A DNA stretch of 64,000 nt from positions 1,488,001 through 1,552,000 of the forward strand of contig NZ_CP040709.1 in NCBI RefSeq assembly GCF_005952805.1, read 5' to 3'. Positions 28,248 through 37,243 of this stretch are shown piece after piece (position 1 is the stretch's first letter; the number at the start of each line of letters is the position of its first letter). Under the pieces are notes generated by a model. It made no database searches. It worked only from the letters and a program-made list of their open reading frames with translations, and had not been told where the DNA came from. Position numbers and translations under genes: made by a program. Source of the stretch: Inhella inkyongensis (GTDB taxonomy: Bacteria; Pseudomonadota; Gammaproteobacteria; Burkholderiales; Burkholderiaceae_C).

Positions 28248-30002
28248 ATGCGCAGCGAATTTGAAAGCCTTCTTCCTTCCCAATCCTTGGCACGAAGCTG
28301 GAGCGGTGCCGACCAGCTGATCCGCGGTCTGATCGAGGCCGGGGTGGATACCGTGTTCGGCTATCCCGGCGGCGCCGTGCTGCCGCTCTATGACGCCTTG
28401 CATGCCGAGCCGCGTCTGCGCCATGTGCTGGTCCGCCACGAACAGGCGGCGGTGCATGCGGCCGAAGGCTATGCGCGCAGCACCGGGCGCCTGGGTGTAG
28501 TGCTGGTCACCTCGGGGCCGGGGGTGGCCAACACCATCTCGGGTCTGCTCGATGCCCAATCGGACTCGGTGCCCTTGCTTTGCATCAGCGGCCAGGTGGC
28601 GCGGTCGGCCATCGGCACCCAGGCCTTTCAGGAGTGCGATGCGCTGGGCATCGCCGCGCCAGTCACCAAGTGGCGGGCCCAGGTGCGCGAGGCCGCGCAG
28701 ATCGACGCCTTGTTGCGCGAAGCGGTGCGCCAGGCTCGCCGCGGACGGCCGGGGCCGGTGCTGCTGGACATCCCCAAGGACGTGCAGGCCGAGCCCTGCG
28801 AGCCGGTGGCGGGGTGCGGCGAACCTACAGTCGTCGCCGCGCTCACCGAGGCCGAGCGCGCCCGCGTTCAGCTGGCGGCCCTGGCCCTGGTGGCGGCCCA
28901 GCGCCCGGTGCTTTACGGCGGCGGGGGGCTGGCGGCTTCCGGGACAGCGGCCTGTGAGGCCTTCACGGCCCTGGTGCGCGAGCTCGACGCCCCCTGCACC
29001 CTGACCCTGATGGGCCTGGGCGCCTGCCCGGCCAGCGCGCCGCAGTGGCTGGGCATGTTGGGCATGCACGGCACTTGGGAGGCCAACCAGGCCATGCATG
29101 CGGCCGATCTGGTGTTTGCCGTGGGCAGCCGCTTCGATGACCGGGTGACCGGCCGGCTGGCGGACTTTTGCCCCGAGGCCAGTTTCATCCACCTGAACAT
29201 CGACGCGGCGGCGATCGGCAAGGTGGTGCCCACCCGCCTGGCCCTGGTGGGGGACGCCGCACGCCTGCTGCGCGAACTCTTGCACGCGGTGCGCGCGCAG
29301 CGCCCTGTGGCCGAGCGCTTGCGCCCATGGTGGCGGCGCATCGAAGCCTGGCGAGCCCAGCGCTGCCTGGGTTACCAGGAGGAAGCGGGGCAACTGCTGC
29401 CTCAAGCCTTGTTGAGCGCGCTCAATCAGGCCCTGCGGGGTCGAGACGCCATCGTCACCACCGATGTCGGCCAGCATCAGATGTGGGCAGCGCAGTATCT
29501 GGACTTCGAGGCGCCGCGCCGCTTCATCAGTTCGGGTGGGGCCGGCACCATGGGCTTTGGCCTGCCCGCGGCCATCGGGGCACAGATCGCTTGGCCCGAG
29601 CGCCTGGTGGTCTGCGTGAGCGGCGACGCCTCGCTCTTGATGAATGTGCAGGAGCTGTCCACGGCGCGGCAGCACGGCTGCCCCATCAAGCTGCTGGTGG
29701 TGAACAACGGTCGCATGGGCATGGTGCGCCAGTGGCAGCAACTGCACCATGGGGCGCGCTACAGCCACAGCTATACCGAGGCCCTGCCGGATTTCGTGGC
29801 CCTGGCGCGCTCCTTCGGCTGGCAGGGCGAATGCGTGCAAGATCCGGCCGACTTGGAGGCGGCATTGCGGCGCTGGCTGCAGGCCCCGGGGCCGGCCCTG
29901 TTGGACGCCCAGGTGCAGGCCGAGGAGAACTGCTACCCCATGATCCCGGCTGGCGCCGGCCACCATCAGATGTTGTTGGGCCTCGGATCCAGTCCCAACT
30001 GA
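28248..30002 (+). CDS. Acetolactate synthase large subunit-like TPP enzyme
   Basis: 584 residues from ATG 28248. The domain order is that of IlvB/IlvI: an N-terminal TPP domain with [12 protein letters not shown] and the catalytic Glu in [16 protein letters not shown], a middle FAD domain, and a C-terminal TPP/Mg domain with [15 protein letters not shown]. It should condense pyruvate or 2-oxobutyrate in valine/isoleucine synthesis. No small regulatory subunit (ilvN/ilvH) or ilvC follows, which is unusual for the anabolic enzyme, so it may be a second isozyme under Lrp-type control. Its last 37 bases overlap the convergent gene. Confidence 0.9.
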   Translation: MRSEFESLLPSQSLARSWSGADQLIRGLIEAGVDTVFGYPGGAVLPLYDALHAEPRLRHVLVRHEQAAVHAAEGYARSTGRLGVVLVTSGPGVANTISGLLDAQSDSVPLLCISGQVARSAIGTQAFQECDALGIAAPVTKWRAQVREAAQIDALLREAVRQARRGRPGPVLLDIPKDVQAEPCEPVAGCGEPTVVAALTEAERARVQLAALALVAAQRPVLYGGGGLAASGTAACEAFTALVRELDAPCTLTLMGLGACPASAPQWLGMLGMHGTWEANQAMHAADLVFAVGSRFDDRVTGRLADFCPEASFIHLNIDAAAIGKVVPTRLALVGDAARLLRELLHAVRAQRPVAERLRPWWRRIEAWRAQRCLGYQEEAGQLLPQALLSALNQALRGRDAIVTTDVGQHQMWAAQYLDFEAPRRFISSGGAGTMGFGLPAAIGAQIAWPERLVVCVSGDASLLMNVQELSTARQHGCPIKLLVVNNGRMGMVRQWQQLHHGARYSHSYTEALPDFVALARSFGWQGECVQDPADLEAALRRWLQAPGPALLDAQVQAEENCYPMIPAGAGHHQMLLGLGSSPN

Positions 30003-30610
30003 CGATCCTGCCAGCGGCCCAGTATGCCCACCGTGCACAGGGCGCCCAGCAGGGCCATGGCCATATCGGACTGGGTGTCCCAGCTGTCCCCCTGGGTGCC
30101 CAGAAATTCGTCGGCCCCTTGGCCCAGGGCCAGCGCTGCGGCCCATTCGATCAACTCGTAGCAAGCACTGATGGCCAGGGCGATGCAGACCACGACAAAG
30201 GCCAGCATGCGGCGACCGCGCACATAGGTGCCGCGCTGCAACAGTTCGCGGGCCAGCAGGGCCGGCACCAGGCCTTGAAAAAAGTGACCGATGCGGTCAT
30301 AGGGGTTGCGCGCCAAATCCAGCCAATCCTGCAGCGCAAAGCCCAGGGGCACGCGGGCATAGCTATAGGCCCCACCCAGGATCAGAACCGCCATATGCAG
30401 GGCCAACAGCGCATAGAGCAGGCTGCTCAGCGGGTAGCGCGACCAAGTGGCGATCAGCAGCGGCAGGCCGATCAGGACCGGGATCACCTCCAACCACCAG
30501 GTGGTGCGGTCGAAGGGCTGCCAGGCCGACCAGGCCAGCAGGGACAGGATCAGGCCCAGGCCGGCGGCGAGGGCGGGGCGAGTGGGGGTGTGGAGGGGAG
30601 GCCGATGCAT
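29966..30610 (-). CDS. DUF2238 (YjdF-like) integral membrane protein
   Basis: 214 residues from ATG 30610; a longer frame upstream lacks homology-like sequence. About six hydrophobic helices are visible. The motifs [14 protein letters not shown] and ACYELIEW, and a C-terminal [10 protein letters not shown], are typical of the DUF2238/YjdF family. The function of the family is unknown. It is convergent with the acetolactate synthase gene, with a 37-bp antisense overlap at the 3' ends, and divergent from the mtfA-like gene. Confidence 0.88.
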   Translation of the reverse strand: MHRPPLHTPTRPALAAGLGLILSLLAWSAWQPFDRTTWWLEVIPVLIGLPLLIATWSRYPLSSLLYALLALHMAVLILGGAYSYARVPLGFALQDWLDLARNPYDRIGHFFQGLVPALLARELLQRGTYVRGRRMLAFVVVCIALAISACYELIEWAAALALGQGADEFLGTQGDSWDTQSDMAMALLGALCTVGILGRWQDRQLGLDPRPNNI

Positions 30611-30692
30611 GGCCGAAGTGTCCCTGCCCGCATGGCTTGCATTCCTCGCCACCAACCCCAAGTGAGGGAGCCCTGAACTGCGGCTGCTCGCC

Positions 30693-31529
30693 ATGGCCTT
30701 CTTCTTAGTCCTGCTGTTGGCCCTGGCATTTTTGCTTTGGCAGATCGCCCATCCTCTGTTGCGCTCGATGCGCCGAGCCCGGCTGCGGCGTCAGCCCTTT
30801 CCGCAGGCCTGGCGGCGCATCCTGCGGCGCCGGGTGCCGCTGGTGGCGCGGCTGCCGGCCGATCAGCAGCTCCGGCTCAAGGGCCTGATCCAGGTCTTTC
30901 TGGCCGAAAAGCCCATCATTGGCTGCGGCGGCCTGCGGGTCACGGACGAGATGCGCGTCAGCATCGCGGCCCAGGCCTGCCTGCCTTTGCTGGGCGCCAC
31001 GCGCGATTACTACCCGGGCCTGCGCCAGGTCTTGCTCTATCCCGGCGCCTTTGTGGTGGATCGCCCCTTCAATGCCGCCGGGGGCGTGGTGCAGGAGCAG
31101 CGCCGCGCGCTGGCGGGCGAGAGCTGGGCCCAGGGCCAGGTGATCCTCTCTTGGAACGATGTGCTCCAGGGCGGTGCCGTGGCCGACGACGGCCGCAATG
31201 TGGTGGTGCATGAGTTCGCACACCAGCTGGATCAGGTCAAGGGCCAGGCCAATGGGGCGCCGCCCCAGCCCAGTCGGCAGGATCAGGCGCGCTGGACGAC
31301 GGTGCTGCAGGCGGCGTTTGAACGCCTGCAAGCGCAATTGGCGGCCGGACAGCCGACCCTGTTGGACCCCTACGGGGCCACCGACCCCGCCGAGTTCTTT
31401 GCCGTGGCCAGCGAGCATTTCTTCGAGCAGGGTGCTGCCTTGCAGGATGCCGAGCCCGCTCTGTACGCCGAGCTGGCGCGCTACTACCGCGTGGACACCG
31501 CGGCCTGGAGCAGTTCGGCCAAGCGCTGA
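30693..31529 (+). CDS. mtfA: MtfA-like M90 zinc metallopeptidase
   Basis: 278 residues. An N-terminal hydrophobic segment (about 2-19) is followed by the M90 domain with the zinc motif HEFAHQLD and a downstream Glu in DPAEFFAVASEHFFE. E. coli MtfA binds the glucose regulator Mlc and has aminopeptidase activity; here an N-terminal anchor would tether it to the membrane. The partner in this organism is unknown. The 3' end overlaps the convergent LysR gene by 46 bp. Confidence 0.9.
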   Translation: MAFFLVLLLALAFLLWQIAHPLLRSMRRARLRRQPFPQAWRRILRRRVPLVARLPADQQLRLKGLIQVFLAEKPIIGCGGLRVTDEMRVSIAAQACLPLLGATRDYYPGLRQVLLYPGAFVVDRPFNAAGGVVQEQRRALAGESWAQGQVILSWNDVLQGGAVADDGRNVVVHEFAHQLDQVKGQANGAPPQPSRQDQARWTTVLQAAFERLQAQLAAGQPTLLDPYGATDPAEFFAVASEHFFEQGAALQDAEPALYAELARYYRVDTAAWSSSAKR

Positions 31530-32380
31530 CCTGCGCGTCCCAGCGGTCGATCCAGGCGCTGCACCAACCAGGGCGTGAAGCGAAAGCGCGAGCCACCCTC
31601 GAAGTCCAGCTCACGCAGCTCGCCGCTGGCCAGTGGCTCTTCCACCAGATAGCGCGGCATCCAGCCAAAGCCCATGCCCATCTGCAGGGCCTGGCGTTTG
31701 GCCACGAAGCCGGACAAAAAGAACACCCGCTCGCCGCCAAACAGATGGCTCTCGTTGGGGCGCTGTTGACGCGTGTCGCCCGAGTCGCGCACGGCCAGCT
31801 CCACATGGGCGTGCAGATCCGCCAGCCGGGCCGCCCGCCCCAAATGGGCCAGCGGATGGCCTGCGGCCACGCACAGCAGGCACTCCAGCTCGGGCAGGGC
31901 CAGCGCGCGGTCCCCGGCCTGGGGCTGGTAGTCCTTCACCAGCATCAGATCGGCCTCGTCGCGTTCAAAACGCTGCTGCACCCCGCTGAGGAATTCAATG
32001 GTGAGTTGAACCCGGGTGGGCACACCCTCGTCGGCCAGGGTTTTGAGCGCCTTGAGGCTGTCCTCCAAGGGCAGGATGCCGTCCACCACCAGCAGCAGGC
32101 GGGCTTCCCAGCCGCTGGCCAGCTGCTGGGCCAGGCTTTCCAGCTGATGGGCTTGCTGCAGCAGGCGCCGCCCTTCGTTCAGCACGGCCTCGCCCTCGGG
32201 GGTCAGGCGCAGGCGATAGCCGCTACGGTCCAGCAGGGGCAGGCGCAATTGATCTTCCAGCTTCTTCACCTGGTAGCTCACCGCCGAACCGACCTTGTGC
32301 AGGGCCTGGGCGGCGCCGGCCACACTGCCGGTGCGCACCAGCGCGTCCAGTGCTGCCAGGGCCTCGAGATCGAATTTCAT
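31484..32380 (-). CDS. LysR-family transcriptional regulator
   Basis: 298 residues. The N-terminal helix-turn-helix (about 4-62; TGSVAGAAQALHKVGSAVSYQVKKLE) and the C-terminal periplasmic-binding-like effector domain are intact. It is divergent from hppD across a 101-bp gap that contains two inverted repeats, so it is the likely regulator of tyrosine degradation here. The effector would be an aromatic acid, but this is inference. Its 3' end overlaps the mtfA-like gene. Confidence 0.92.
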   Translation of the reverse strand: MKFDLEALAALDALVRTGSVAGAAQALHKVGSAVSYQVKKLEDQLRLPLLDRSGYRLRLTPEGEAVLNEGRRLLQQAHQLESLAQQLASGWEARLLLVVDGILPLEDSLKALKTLADEGVPTRVQLTIEFLSGVQQRFERDEADLMLVKDYQPQAGDRALALPELECLLCVAAGHPLAHLGRAARLADLHAHVELAVRDSGDTRQQRPNESHLFGGERVFFLSGFVAKRQALQMGMGFGWMPRYLVEEPLASGELRELDFEGGSRFRFTPWLVQRLDRPLGRAGQRLAELLQAAVSTR

Positions 32381-32389
32381 GCGAAATAT

Positions 32390-32416
32390 CTGAATATGTT
32401 CAGCGAAGAAATTCGC
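32390..32416. promoter_or_regulatory. Paired inverted repeats in the LysR-hppD gap, probable LysR binding region
   Basis: CTGAATATGTTCAG (32390-32403) and GCGAAGAAATTCGC (32403-32416) are adjacent 5-bp inverted repeats with 4-base centres. Their position, 10 bp from the LysR start and upstream of hppD, fits a LysR activation site. The assignment rests on position and symmetry only. Confidence 0.6.
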
Positions 32417-32481
32417 TTTTCATGAATTTAAGCCCTGAGAAGAATCCGGGCCATTCGCGGCTTCCCTCTCTTTCTACGGCG

Positions 32482-33528
32482 ATGAGCATCTCCAACCCCT
32501 GCGGCCTGCGCGGCATCGAGTTCACCGAGTTCTGTGGCCCCGACCAGGACTACCTGGAGTCCCTGTTCTGGGCCTTCGGCTTCTCCAAGCTGCGTCGTCA
32601 CCCGGAAAAGGCGATTCACTATTTCCGCCAGAACGACATCCATTTCCTGCTGAACCACGAGCGGGGCGGCCACTCGGCCGAGTTCGCCAAGCGACACGGC
32701 CCGTCGATCAGCGCCATGGGCTGGCGAGTGGACGATGCACAGGCCGCCCTGGCTGCGGCCGTGGCGCGCGGTGCGGTGGAGGTGCCGGCGTCGATGAAGG
32801 ACCACCCCTATCCCGCGATCTGGGGTATTGGCGAGAGCCTGATCTACTTCATCGATGTGCCGCGGGCTGGGCAGCCCTCGCTCTACGAGCGCGACTTTGT
32901 GGCCCTGGAGCAGCCGTTGATCCAGGCTCACAAGGGCTTCACCGTGGTGGACCACCTGACCAACAACGTGCCCCCGGGCGAGCAGGACAAGTGGGCGCGC
33001 TTCTACAAGCACATCTTCGGTTTCACCGAAGTGCGCTACTTCGACATCCAGGGCGTCAAGACCGGGCTGACCAGCTTTGCACTGCGCTCGCCCGATGGCA
33101 GCTTCTGCATCCCTATCAATCAGCCCAAGGATGACAAGGACCAGATCGCCGAGTACTTGCGCGAGTACAAGGGGCCGGGCGTTCAGCACCTGGCCTTCCT
33201 GACGGATGACATCCTGGCCTCGCTCGATGCGCTCAAGGGCCCGACCGCCAGTCCGATCGAAACCTTGGACATCGATGCCGACTACTACCGCGAGGTGTTC
33301 GAGCGCGTGCCCGGCGTGCGCGAGGACCACGCACGCATTGAGCAGCACCAGGTGCTGGTGGACGGCGACGAGAGCGGCTATCTGCTGCAGATCTTCACCA
33401 AGAACCTGATCGGGCCGATCTTCATCGAGATCATCCAGCGCCAAAACAACCTGGGCTTTGGCGAAGGCAACTTCGGCGCCTTGTTCCGCTCGCTGGAAAA
33501 GGATCAAGAGAAGCGAGGGGTTCTGTGA
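32482..33528 (+). CDS. hppD: 4-hydroxyphenylpyruvate dioxygenase
   Basis: 348 residues from ATG 32482, chosen because MSISNPCGLRGIEF aligns with the usual HPPD N-terminus; ATG 32422 would add 20 residues. It consists of two vicinal-oxygen-chelate modules. Iron ligands are His158 (VVDHLTNN), His236 (VQHLAFLTDD) and Glu316 (FIEIIQRQ). The enzyme converts 4-hydroxyphenylpyruvate to homogentisate in tyrosine catabolism. It is divergent from a LysR regulator. The next gene (VOC) overlaps its stop by 1 base. No homogentisate dioxygenase or fumarylacetoacetase gene is in the window. Confidence 0.96.
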   Translation: MSISNPCGLRGIEFTEFCGPDQDYLESLFWAFGFSKLRRHPEKAIHYFRQNDIHFLLNHERGGHSAEFAKRHGPSISAMGWRVDDAQAALAAAVARGAVEVPASMKDHPYPAIWGIGESLIYFIDVPRAGQPSLYERDFVALEQPLIQAHKGFTVVDHLTNNVPPGEQDKWARFYKHIFGFTEVRYFDIQGVKTGLTSFALRSPDGSFCIPINQPKDDKDQIAEYLREYKGPGVQHLAFLTDDILASLDALKGPTASPIETLDIDADYYREVFERVPGVREDHARIEQHQVLVDGDESGYLLQIFTKNLIGPIFIEIIQRQNNLGFGEGNFGALFRSLEKDQEKRGVL

Positions 33529-34064
33529 TGTTGCAAGGCATTCACCACGCGGCCTACCGCTGCCGCGACGCGCAGGAAACTGTGGCTTTCTACAAGCAGG
33601 CCCTGGACATGGATCTGCTGCTGGCCATCTCCGAAGACCGGGTGCCCAGCACCAAGGAGCCGGACCCCTATATGCACATCTTCCTGGACGCCGGTCGGGG
33701 CAATGTGCTGGCTTTCTTCGAGCTACCCAACAGCCCCGCCATGGGGCGCGATGAGGCCACGCCGGCCTGGGTGCAGCACATCGCCTTCCAGGTGGCGGAC
33801 CTGGACACCTTGGCCCAGGCCAAGGCGAAGCTGGAGGCGCTGGGCCTGGACGTGGTGGGCCCGACCAATCACGCGATCTTCCAGTCGATTTACTTTCACG
33901 ACCCCAACGGCCACCGCATTGAACTGGCGGCCAATACCGTCAAGCCCGGTGACCTGGAGCGTCTGCGCGAGGTGGCGCCGGCCATGATGGAGGAGTGGGG
34001 CCAAACCCGCCGTACCGTGAAGCAGGCGGCCTGGTTGCACGAGGCGGAGTTCTCGGCCTCCTAG
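33528..34064 (+). CDS. VOC (glyoxalase/dioxygenase superfamily) protein
   Basis: 178 residues from ATG 33528, which shares its A with the hppD stop (TGATG), so translation is coupled. One VOC module of paired beta-alpha-beta-beta-beta units has candidate metal ligands in GIHHAAYRC, VQHIAFQV and HRIELAAN. The C-terminal 40 residues are helical. The coupling suggests a role in tyrosine/homogentisate catabolism, for example a glyoxalase or isomerase step, but the reaction is unknown. It overlaps the convergent response-regulator gene by 4 bp. Confidence 0.88.
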   Translation: MLQGIHHAAYRCRDAQETVAFYKQALDMDLLLAISEDRVPSTKEPDPYMHIFLDAGRGNVLAFFELPNSPAMGRDEATPAWVQHIAFQVADLDTLAQAKAKLEALGLDVVGPTNHAIFQSIYFHDPNGHRIELAANTVKPGDLERLREVAPAMMEEWGQTRRTVKQAAWLHEAEFSAS

Positions 34065-34756
34065 AGCCGCTCCAGTGCGGCCCGGTAGGCGCGCGAGGCG
34101 CGCAGCTCCGTGCCGCTGCGCATGCGCAGCAGCGCGTCACCGCTGGGCAGGGATTGCCACGCCAGCACGTGGCGGGGGTTCACGGCATGACAGCGGTGCA
34201 CGCGCAGAAACAGGGCCTGGAAGCTCGGCTGGGCCAACAGCTGGGTGAGGGTGCTCCGCTCCAGATAGCTTTCCGGCGGGTGGTGCAGGCTGACGTAGTT
34301 GTCGGCCGCGGCCAGCCACTCGAGTTCGTCCAGCAAGATGCGGAGCCGCCCCCTGCGTGTCTCCACCCACCAGTGCGGTGGAGCCGCCGCTTGTGCAGGC
34401 CGGGCCAGCCGCTCCCGCACCCGGGCGAGGCAGAGATTCAGTCGCTCGGCTGAGAAAGGCTTGTGTAGATAGTCCAGCGCGCCCAGTTCAAAGGCTTGCA
34501 GTGCGTGTGCGTCATAGGCGGTGGTGAAGACGTGCAAGGTGCCTGCAGGGAGCTGTGCCGCCAGCTGCAGCCCGCTGCCGCCGGGCATTTCAATGTCGAG
34601 CAGGGCCAGATCGACACCAGGGTCCTGACTCAACAGGGCAAGTGCCTGCGGCGCATCTCCCGCCTCCAGCACTTGCTGCACATCGGCATGCGCACTCAGC
34701 AGCCGGCGCAAGCGAGCGCGCGCCGCCGGTTCATCGTCAACGATCAAGACCTTCAT
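34061..34756 (-). CDS. LytTR-family response regulator
   Basis: 231 residues. The receiver domain (1-118) has the acidic pair in VDDEP, the phospho-acceptor Asp in LLDIEMPGGSG and the conserved Lys in LHKPF. The C-terminal LytTR DNA-binding domain (about 130-230) has DNYVSLH. It overlaps the upstream kinase gene by 4 bp (ATGA), so the two form a cognate AlgZ/AlgR- or LytS/LytR-type pair. Targets are unknown; LytTR regulators often control exopolysaccharide, motility or virulence genes. Confidence 0.94.
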   Translation of the reverse strand: MKVLIVDDEPAARARLRRLLSAHADVQQVLEAGDAPQALALLSQDPGVDLALLDIEMPGGSGLQLAAQLPAGTLHVFTTAYDAHALQAFELGALDYLHKPFSAERLNLCLARVRERLARPAQAAAPPHWWVETRRGRLRILLDELEWLAAADNYVSLHHPPESYLERSTLTQLLAQPSFQALFLRVHRCHAVNPRHVLAWQSLPSGDALLRMRSGTELRASRAYRAALERL

Positions 34757-35817
34757 GCGAGGTCTCGGCTGGCAGGCAGCTCAAGCCTCAGGCGCATGCC
34801 GCGATCGGCCGGACCGAAGTCCACGCGCGCCAGATCGCCATAGTGGGCCGCGAGGCGTTCGCGCAGATTGCGCAAGCCCAGGCCGCCGTCCACCGGAGGG
34901 GGCTGATCCACGCCGTCGTTGTCCAGTTGGATGTGCAGACGGTCGAGCACCCGGCGAGCGCTGAGCTGCACCTGGACGCGCCCCTGATGCCGGGCTACAT
35001 CGTGCTTGATGACGTTTTCCACCGGCGCAAGCAGCAGCAACGCCGGCAGCATGCAGGCGCGCGCCTCCGGGCTGACGTCAATCTGCACCTGCAGGCGCTC
35101 GGCTCCAAAGCGCGTCTGCATCAAATGCAGAAAGGGCGTGACAAGCGCCAACTCATCCTCTAGGCGGTGCAGGCCGCGTTCCTGCGCCGCCAGGCTCTGG
35201 CGCAACAGCTGCGCGAGGTCGCACAGCAGCCGGTCAGCGCGCTCCACATCCTGGTGCATCACCTCCGCAATCAGGTTCAGGCTGTTGAACAGGAAGTGCG
35301 GTTGCACCTGCTCGCTCAAGCGCGCCAGCTTGGCTTCGGCCAACTCGCGACGGGTGCGCTCCAGTTCCTGGGCCTGCAGATTGGCCTGCTGCACCGCCCA
35401 GATCCCGCGCGAGATGCCCACGATCAAGCCAAAGCTGACCAAGTCTTTGGCGCCCTCATACAGCAAGAGGTCGGGCAGGGGATCGGGCTGGTAGGGTTGG
35501 TCCAGCAGGCTGTAGACCGCAAAGCGCAGGGCAAACATGCCGCTCACATGGAGCAGGTTGAAGCCGAGCGCCCCCAGCAATAGCCAGGGCCAGGCGAGGT
35601 CGCGCATGCGCCCGATGGTCAAGTGAATCAGCAACGCCAACGGGCCGACCCAGGCGACCGAGCTGAACTCCCACAGAAAGGGCTCCCAGTGCTGCTGGCC
35701 ACCGGCCTGGCGGTAGTCCTGCCAGGCCGCAAGGCTGAGCAGCAGGCCCAGGCCAAGCAGCAAACCCAGGTAGTGGGGCAGCCAGCGGCGCAGAGGGGGC
35801 AGGGTGGGGCGATGCAT
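34753..35817 (-). CDS. LytS/AlgZ-type sensor histidine kinase
   Basis: 354 residues from ATG 35817; GTG 35835 is an alternative. Four hydrophobic helices (about 15-140) are followed by a coiled linker, the His_kinase box QVQPHFLFNSLN (phospho-His in QPHF) and an ATPase domain with ENVIKHD as N-box and GLGLRNLRERL as G-box. No extracellular sensor domain is visible, so the signal is probably sensed in the membrane. It is coupled to the LytTR regulator and divergent from an acyltransferase gene that may be a target (inference). Confidence 0.93.
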   Translation of the reverse strand: MHRPTLPPLRRWLPHYLGLLLGLGLLLSLAAWQDYRQAGGQQHWEPFLWEFSSVAWVGPLALLIHLTIGRMRDLAWPWLLLGALGFNLLHVSGMFALRFAVYSLLDQPYQPDPLPDLLLYEGAKDLVSFGLIVGISRGIWAVQQANLQAQELERTRRELAEAKLARLSEQVQPHFLFNSLNLIAEVMHQDVERADRLLCDLAQLLRQSLAAQERGLHRLEDELALVTPFLHLMQTRFGAERLQVQIDVSPEARACMLPALLLLAPVENVIKHDVARHQGRVQVQLSARRVLDRLHIQLDNDGVDQPPPVDGGLGLRNLRERLAAHYGDLARVDFGPADRGMRLRLELPASRDLA

Positions 35818-35930
35818 GGGCCGGGAAGGTAGCACCGCCGCCTAAGCCCAGAACCACCATCCGCCCCGGCCCGTGCACCGTTCGCCCCTTCGGGCCCTGA
35901 AGGTTTGGCCTGGGCCTGCAAGCTGGCGCC

Positions 35931-37160
35931 ATGACCTCATCATTCCCTCCACCGGCCGCAAGGCTGGCGTACTTGGACGGCTTGCGCGTGGTCGCGCTGC
36001 TGCTCTTGATCCCCTATCACGTGGGCATGTACTACGTGAGCTGGGACTGGCATGTGAAGAGCCCGCTGAGCGCCGTTGTGGCGCCCCTGGTGGAGCCCTT
36101 CATGTTGCTGTCCAGTCCCTGGCGACTGGGCCTGCTGTTTCTGGTGGCGGGCGCTGCCAGCCAGATCCTGCATGCACGGCGCGGCGGCTGGGGGCTGGTG
36201 CGCGAGCGCAGCCAGCGCCTGTTGCTGCCGTTGGTGTTCGGCATGCTGGTGATCGTGCCGCCGCAGGCCTACTTCGAGCTGCGTACCCAGGCCCCTCAGT
36301 TGCTACCCAGTGGCGGCGATTACTTCGCCTTCTGGGCCGCCTACCTCAGGGGCGGGCCGTTCTGCCAGGCGCAAGAGTGCCTGACGGTGCCGACCTGGAA
36401 CCATCTTTGGTTCTTGCCCTATCTGTGGCTCTATGCGGTGCTGGCCGCCGCGTTCAGTGCTGTGGCGGCCTGTCGTGCGGCCGGTTCTGAGGGGCCTCAG
36501 CGCGGGGCGCGCTTGCCGGCTTGGGCCTGGCTGCTGTTGCCCGCACTGCCGCTGATGCTGTTTCGCTGGGTGCTGCTACCCAGCTTCCCCAGTACGCACG
36601 ATCTGGTGAGCGATTTCTACAACCATGCGCAATACGGGTATTTGTTTGCACTCGGGTGGTTGAGCCGGGGTGTCGCTGCGGGGCTTTGGGAGGCAGCCCT
36701 GCGTTGGCGCTGGCAATGCCTGGGCTTGGCGGTGCTGGCCTGGGGCTTGCTGGTGCACTACTTCCAGGCTTATGAGGCGCTGGAGCCCCCTGCTGCATTG
36801 CGCCAGCTGATGCGAGGGGTTTGGTGCCTTATGGCGTGGTGGGCCATCCTGGCCGCCTGCGGTTGGGCCCAGCGATTCTTTTGGCGCGACGGCCCCGTAA
36901 TGCGTGCCCTCGCAGGGGCGGTTTTCTGCGTCTATGTGTTTCACCAAACGGTGATCGTGGGGCTGACCCAGGTGTTGGCGCCGGCGCAGCTGGGTGCAGC
37001 CCAGGAAGCCCTGCTGTTGATCGCCTTGACCTTTGTGGTCAGTGGGCTGGCCTACCTGCTGCTGCGCGGCATTCCTGGCCTGCGTGCCTGCGTGGGCATT
37101 CAGCCAAAGGCTCCGGGCCGGATGAAGTCTTCTGTCCCGGAGGGCGTGCTGCGCAAATGA
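35931..37160 (+). CDS. Acyltransferase family 3 integral membrane protein
   Basis: 409 residues, about ten membrane helices. The N-terminal RLAYLDGLRVVALLLLIPYHVGMYY carries the family's His and Arg-rich first helix, followed by RRGGWGLVRERSQRLLLPL. AT3 proteins move acyl groups (often acetyl or succinyl) onto extracytoplasmic glycans or lipids. The substrate is unknown. It lies 113 bp from the divergent kinase gene with no shared operon partner downstream. Confidence 0.9.
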   Translation: MTSSFPPPAARLAYLDGLRVVALLLLIPYHVGMYYVSWDWHVKSPLSAVVAPLVEPFMLLSSPWRLGLLFLVAGAASQILHARRGGWGLVRERSQRLLLPLVFGMLVIVPPQAYFELRTQAPQLLPSGGDYFAFWAAYLRGGPFCQAQECLTVPTWNHLWFLPYLWLYAVLAAAFSAVAACRAAGSEGPQRGARLPAWAWLLLPALPLMLFRWVLLPSFPSTHDLVSDFYNHAQYGYLFALGWLSRGVAAGLWEAALRWRWQCLGLAVLAWGLLVHYFQAYEALEPPAALRQLMRGVWCLMAWWAILAACGWAQRFFWRDGPVMRALAGAVFCVYVFHQTVIVGLTQVLAPAQLGAAQEALLLIALTFVVSGLAYLLLRGIPGLRACVGIQPKAPGRMKSSVPEGVLRK

Positions 37161-37243
37161 CTTGCTAGCAAAAGGGGGAAGACAACCGGCAAGCCCCTTA
37201 GCGCGTTGGCCTAGCATCGCGCTTTTATAGAAGGAGCCTTGCC

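Noticed and set aside
28164..30164. Upstream extension of the Lrp-family frame across the acetolactate synthase gene
   Set aside because: The open frame continues, but the canonical winged-helix N-terminus starts at 28163 and the extension is antisense to a real enzyme gene.
32422..32481. ATG 32422 as the hppD start
   Set aside because: The extra 20 residues do not resemble HPPD N-termini, and the start lies next to the regulator-binding repeats.
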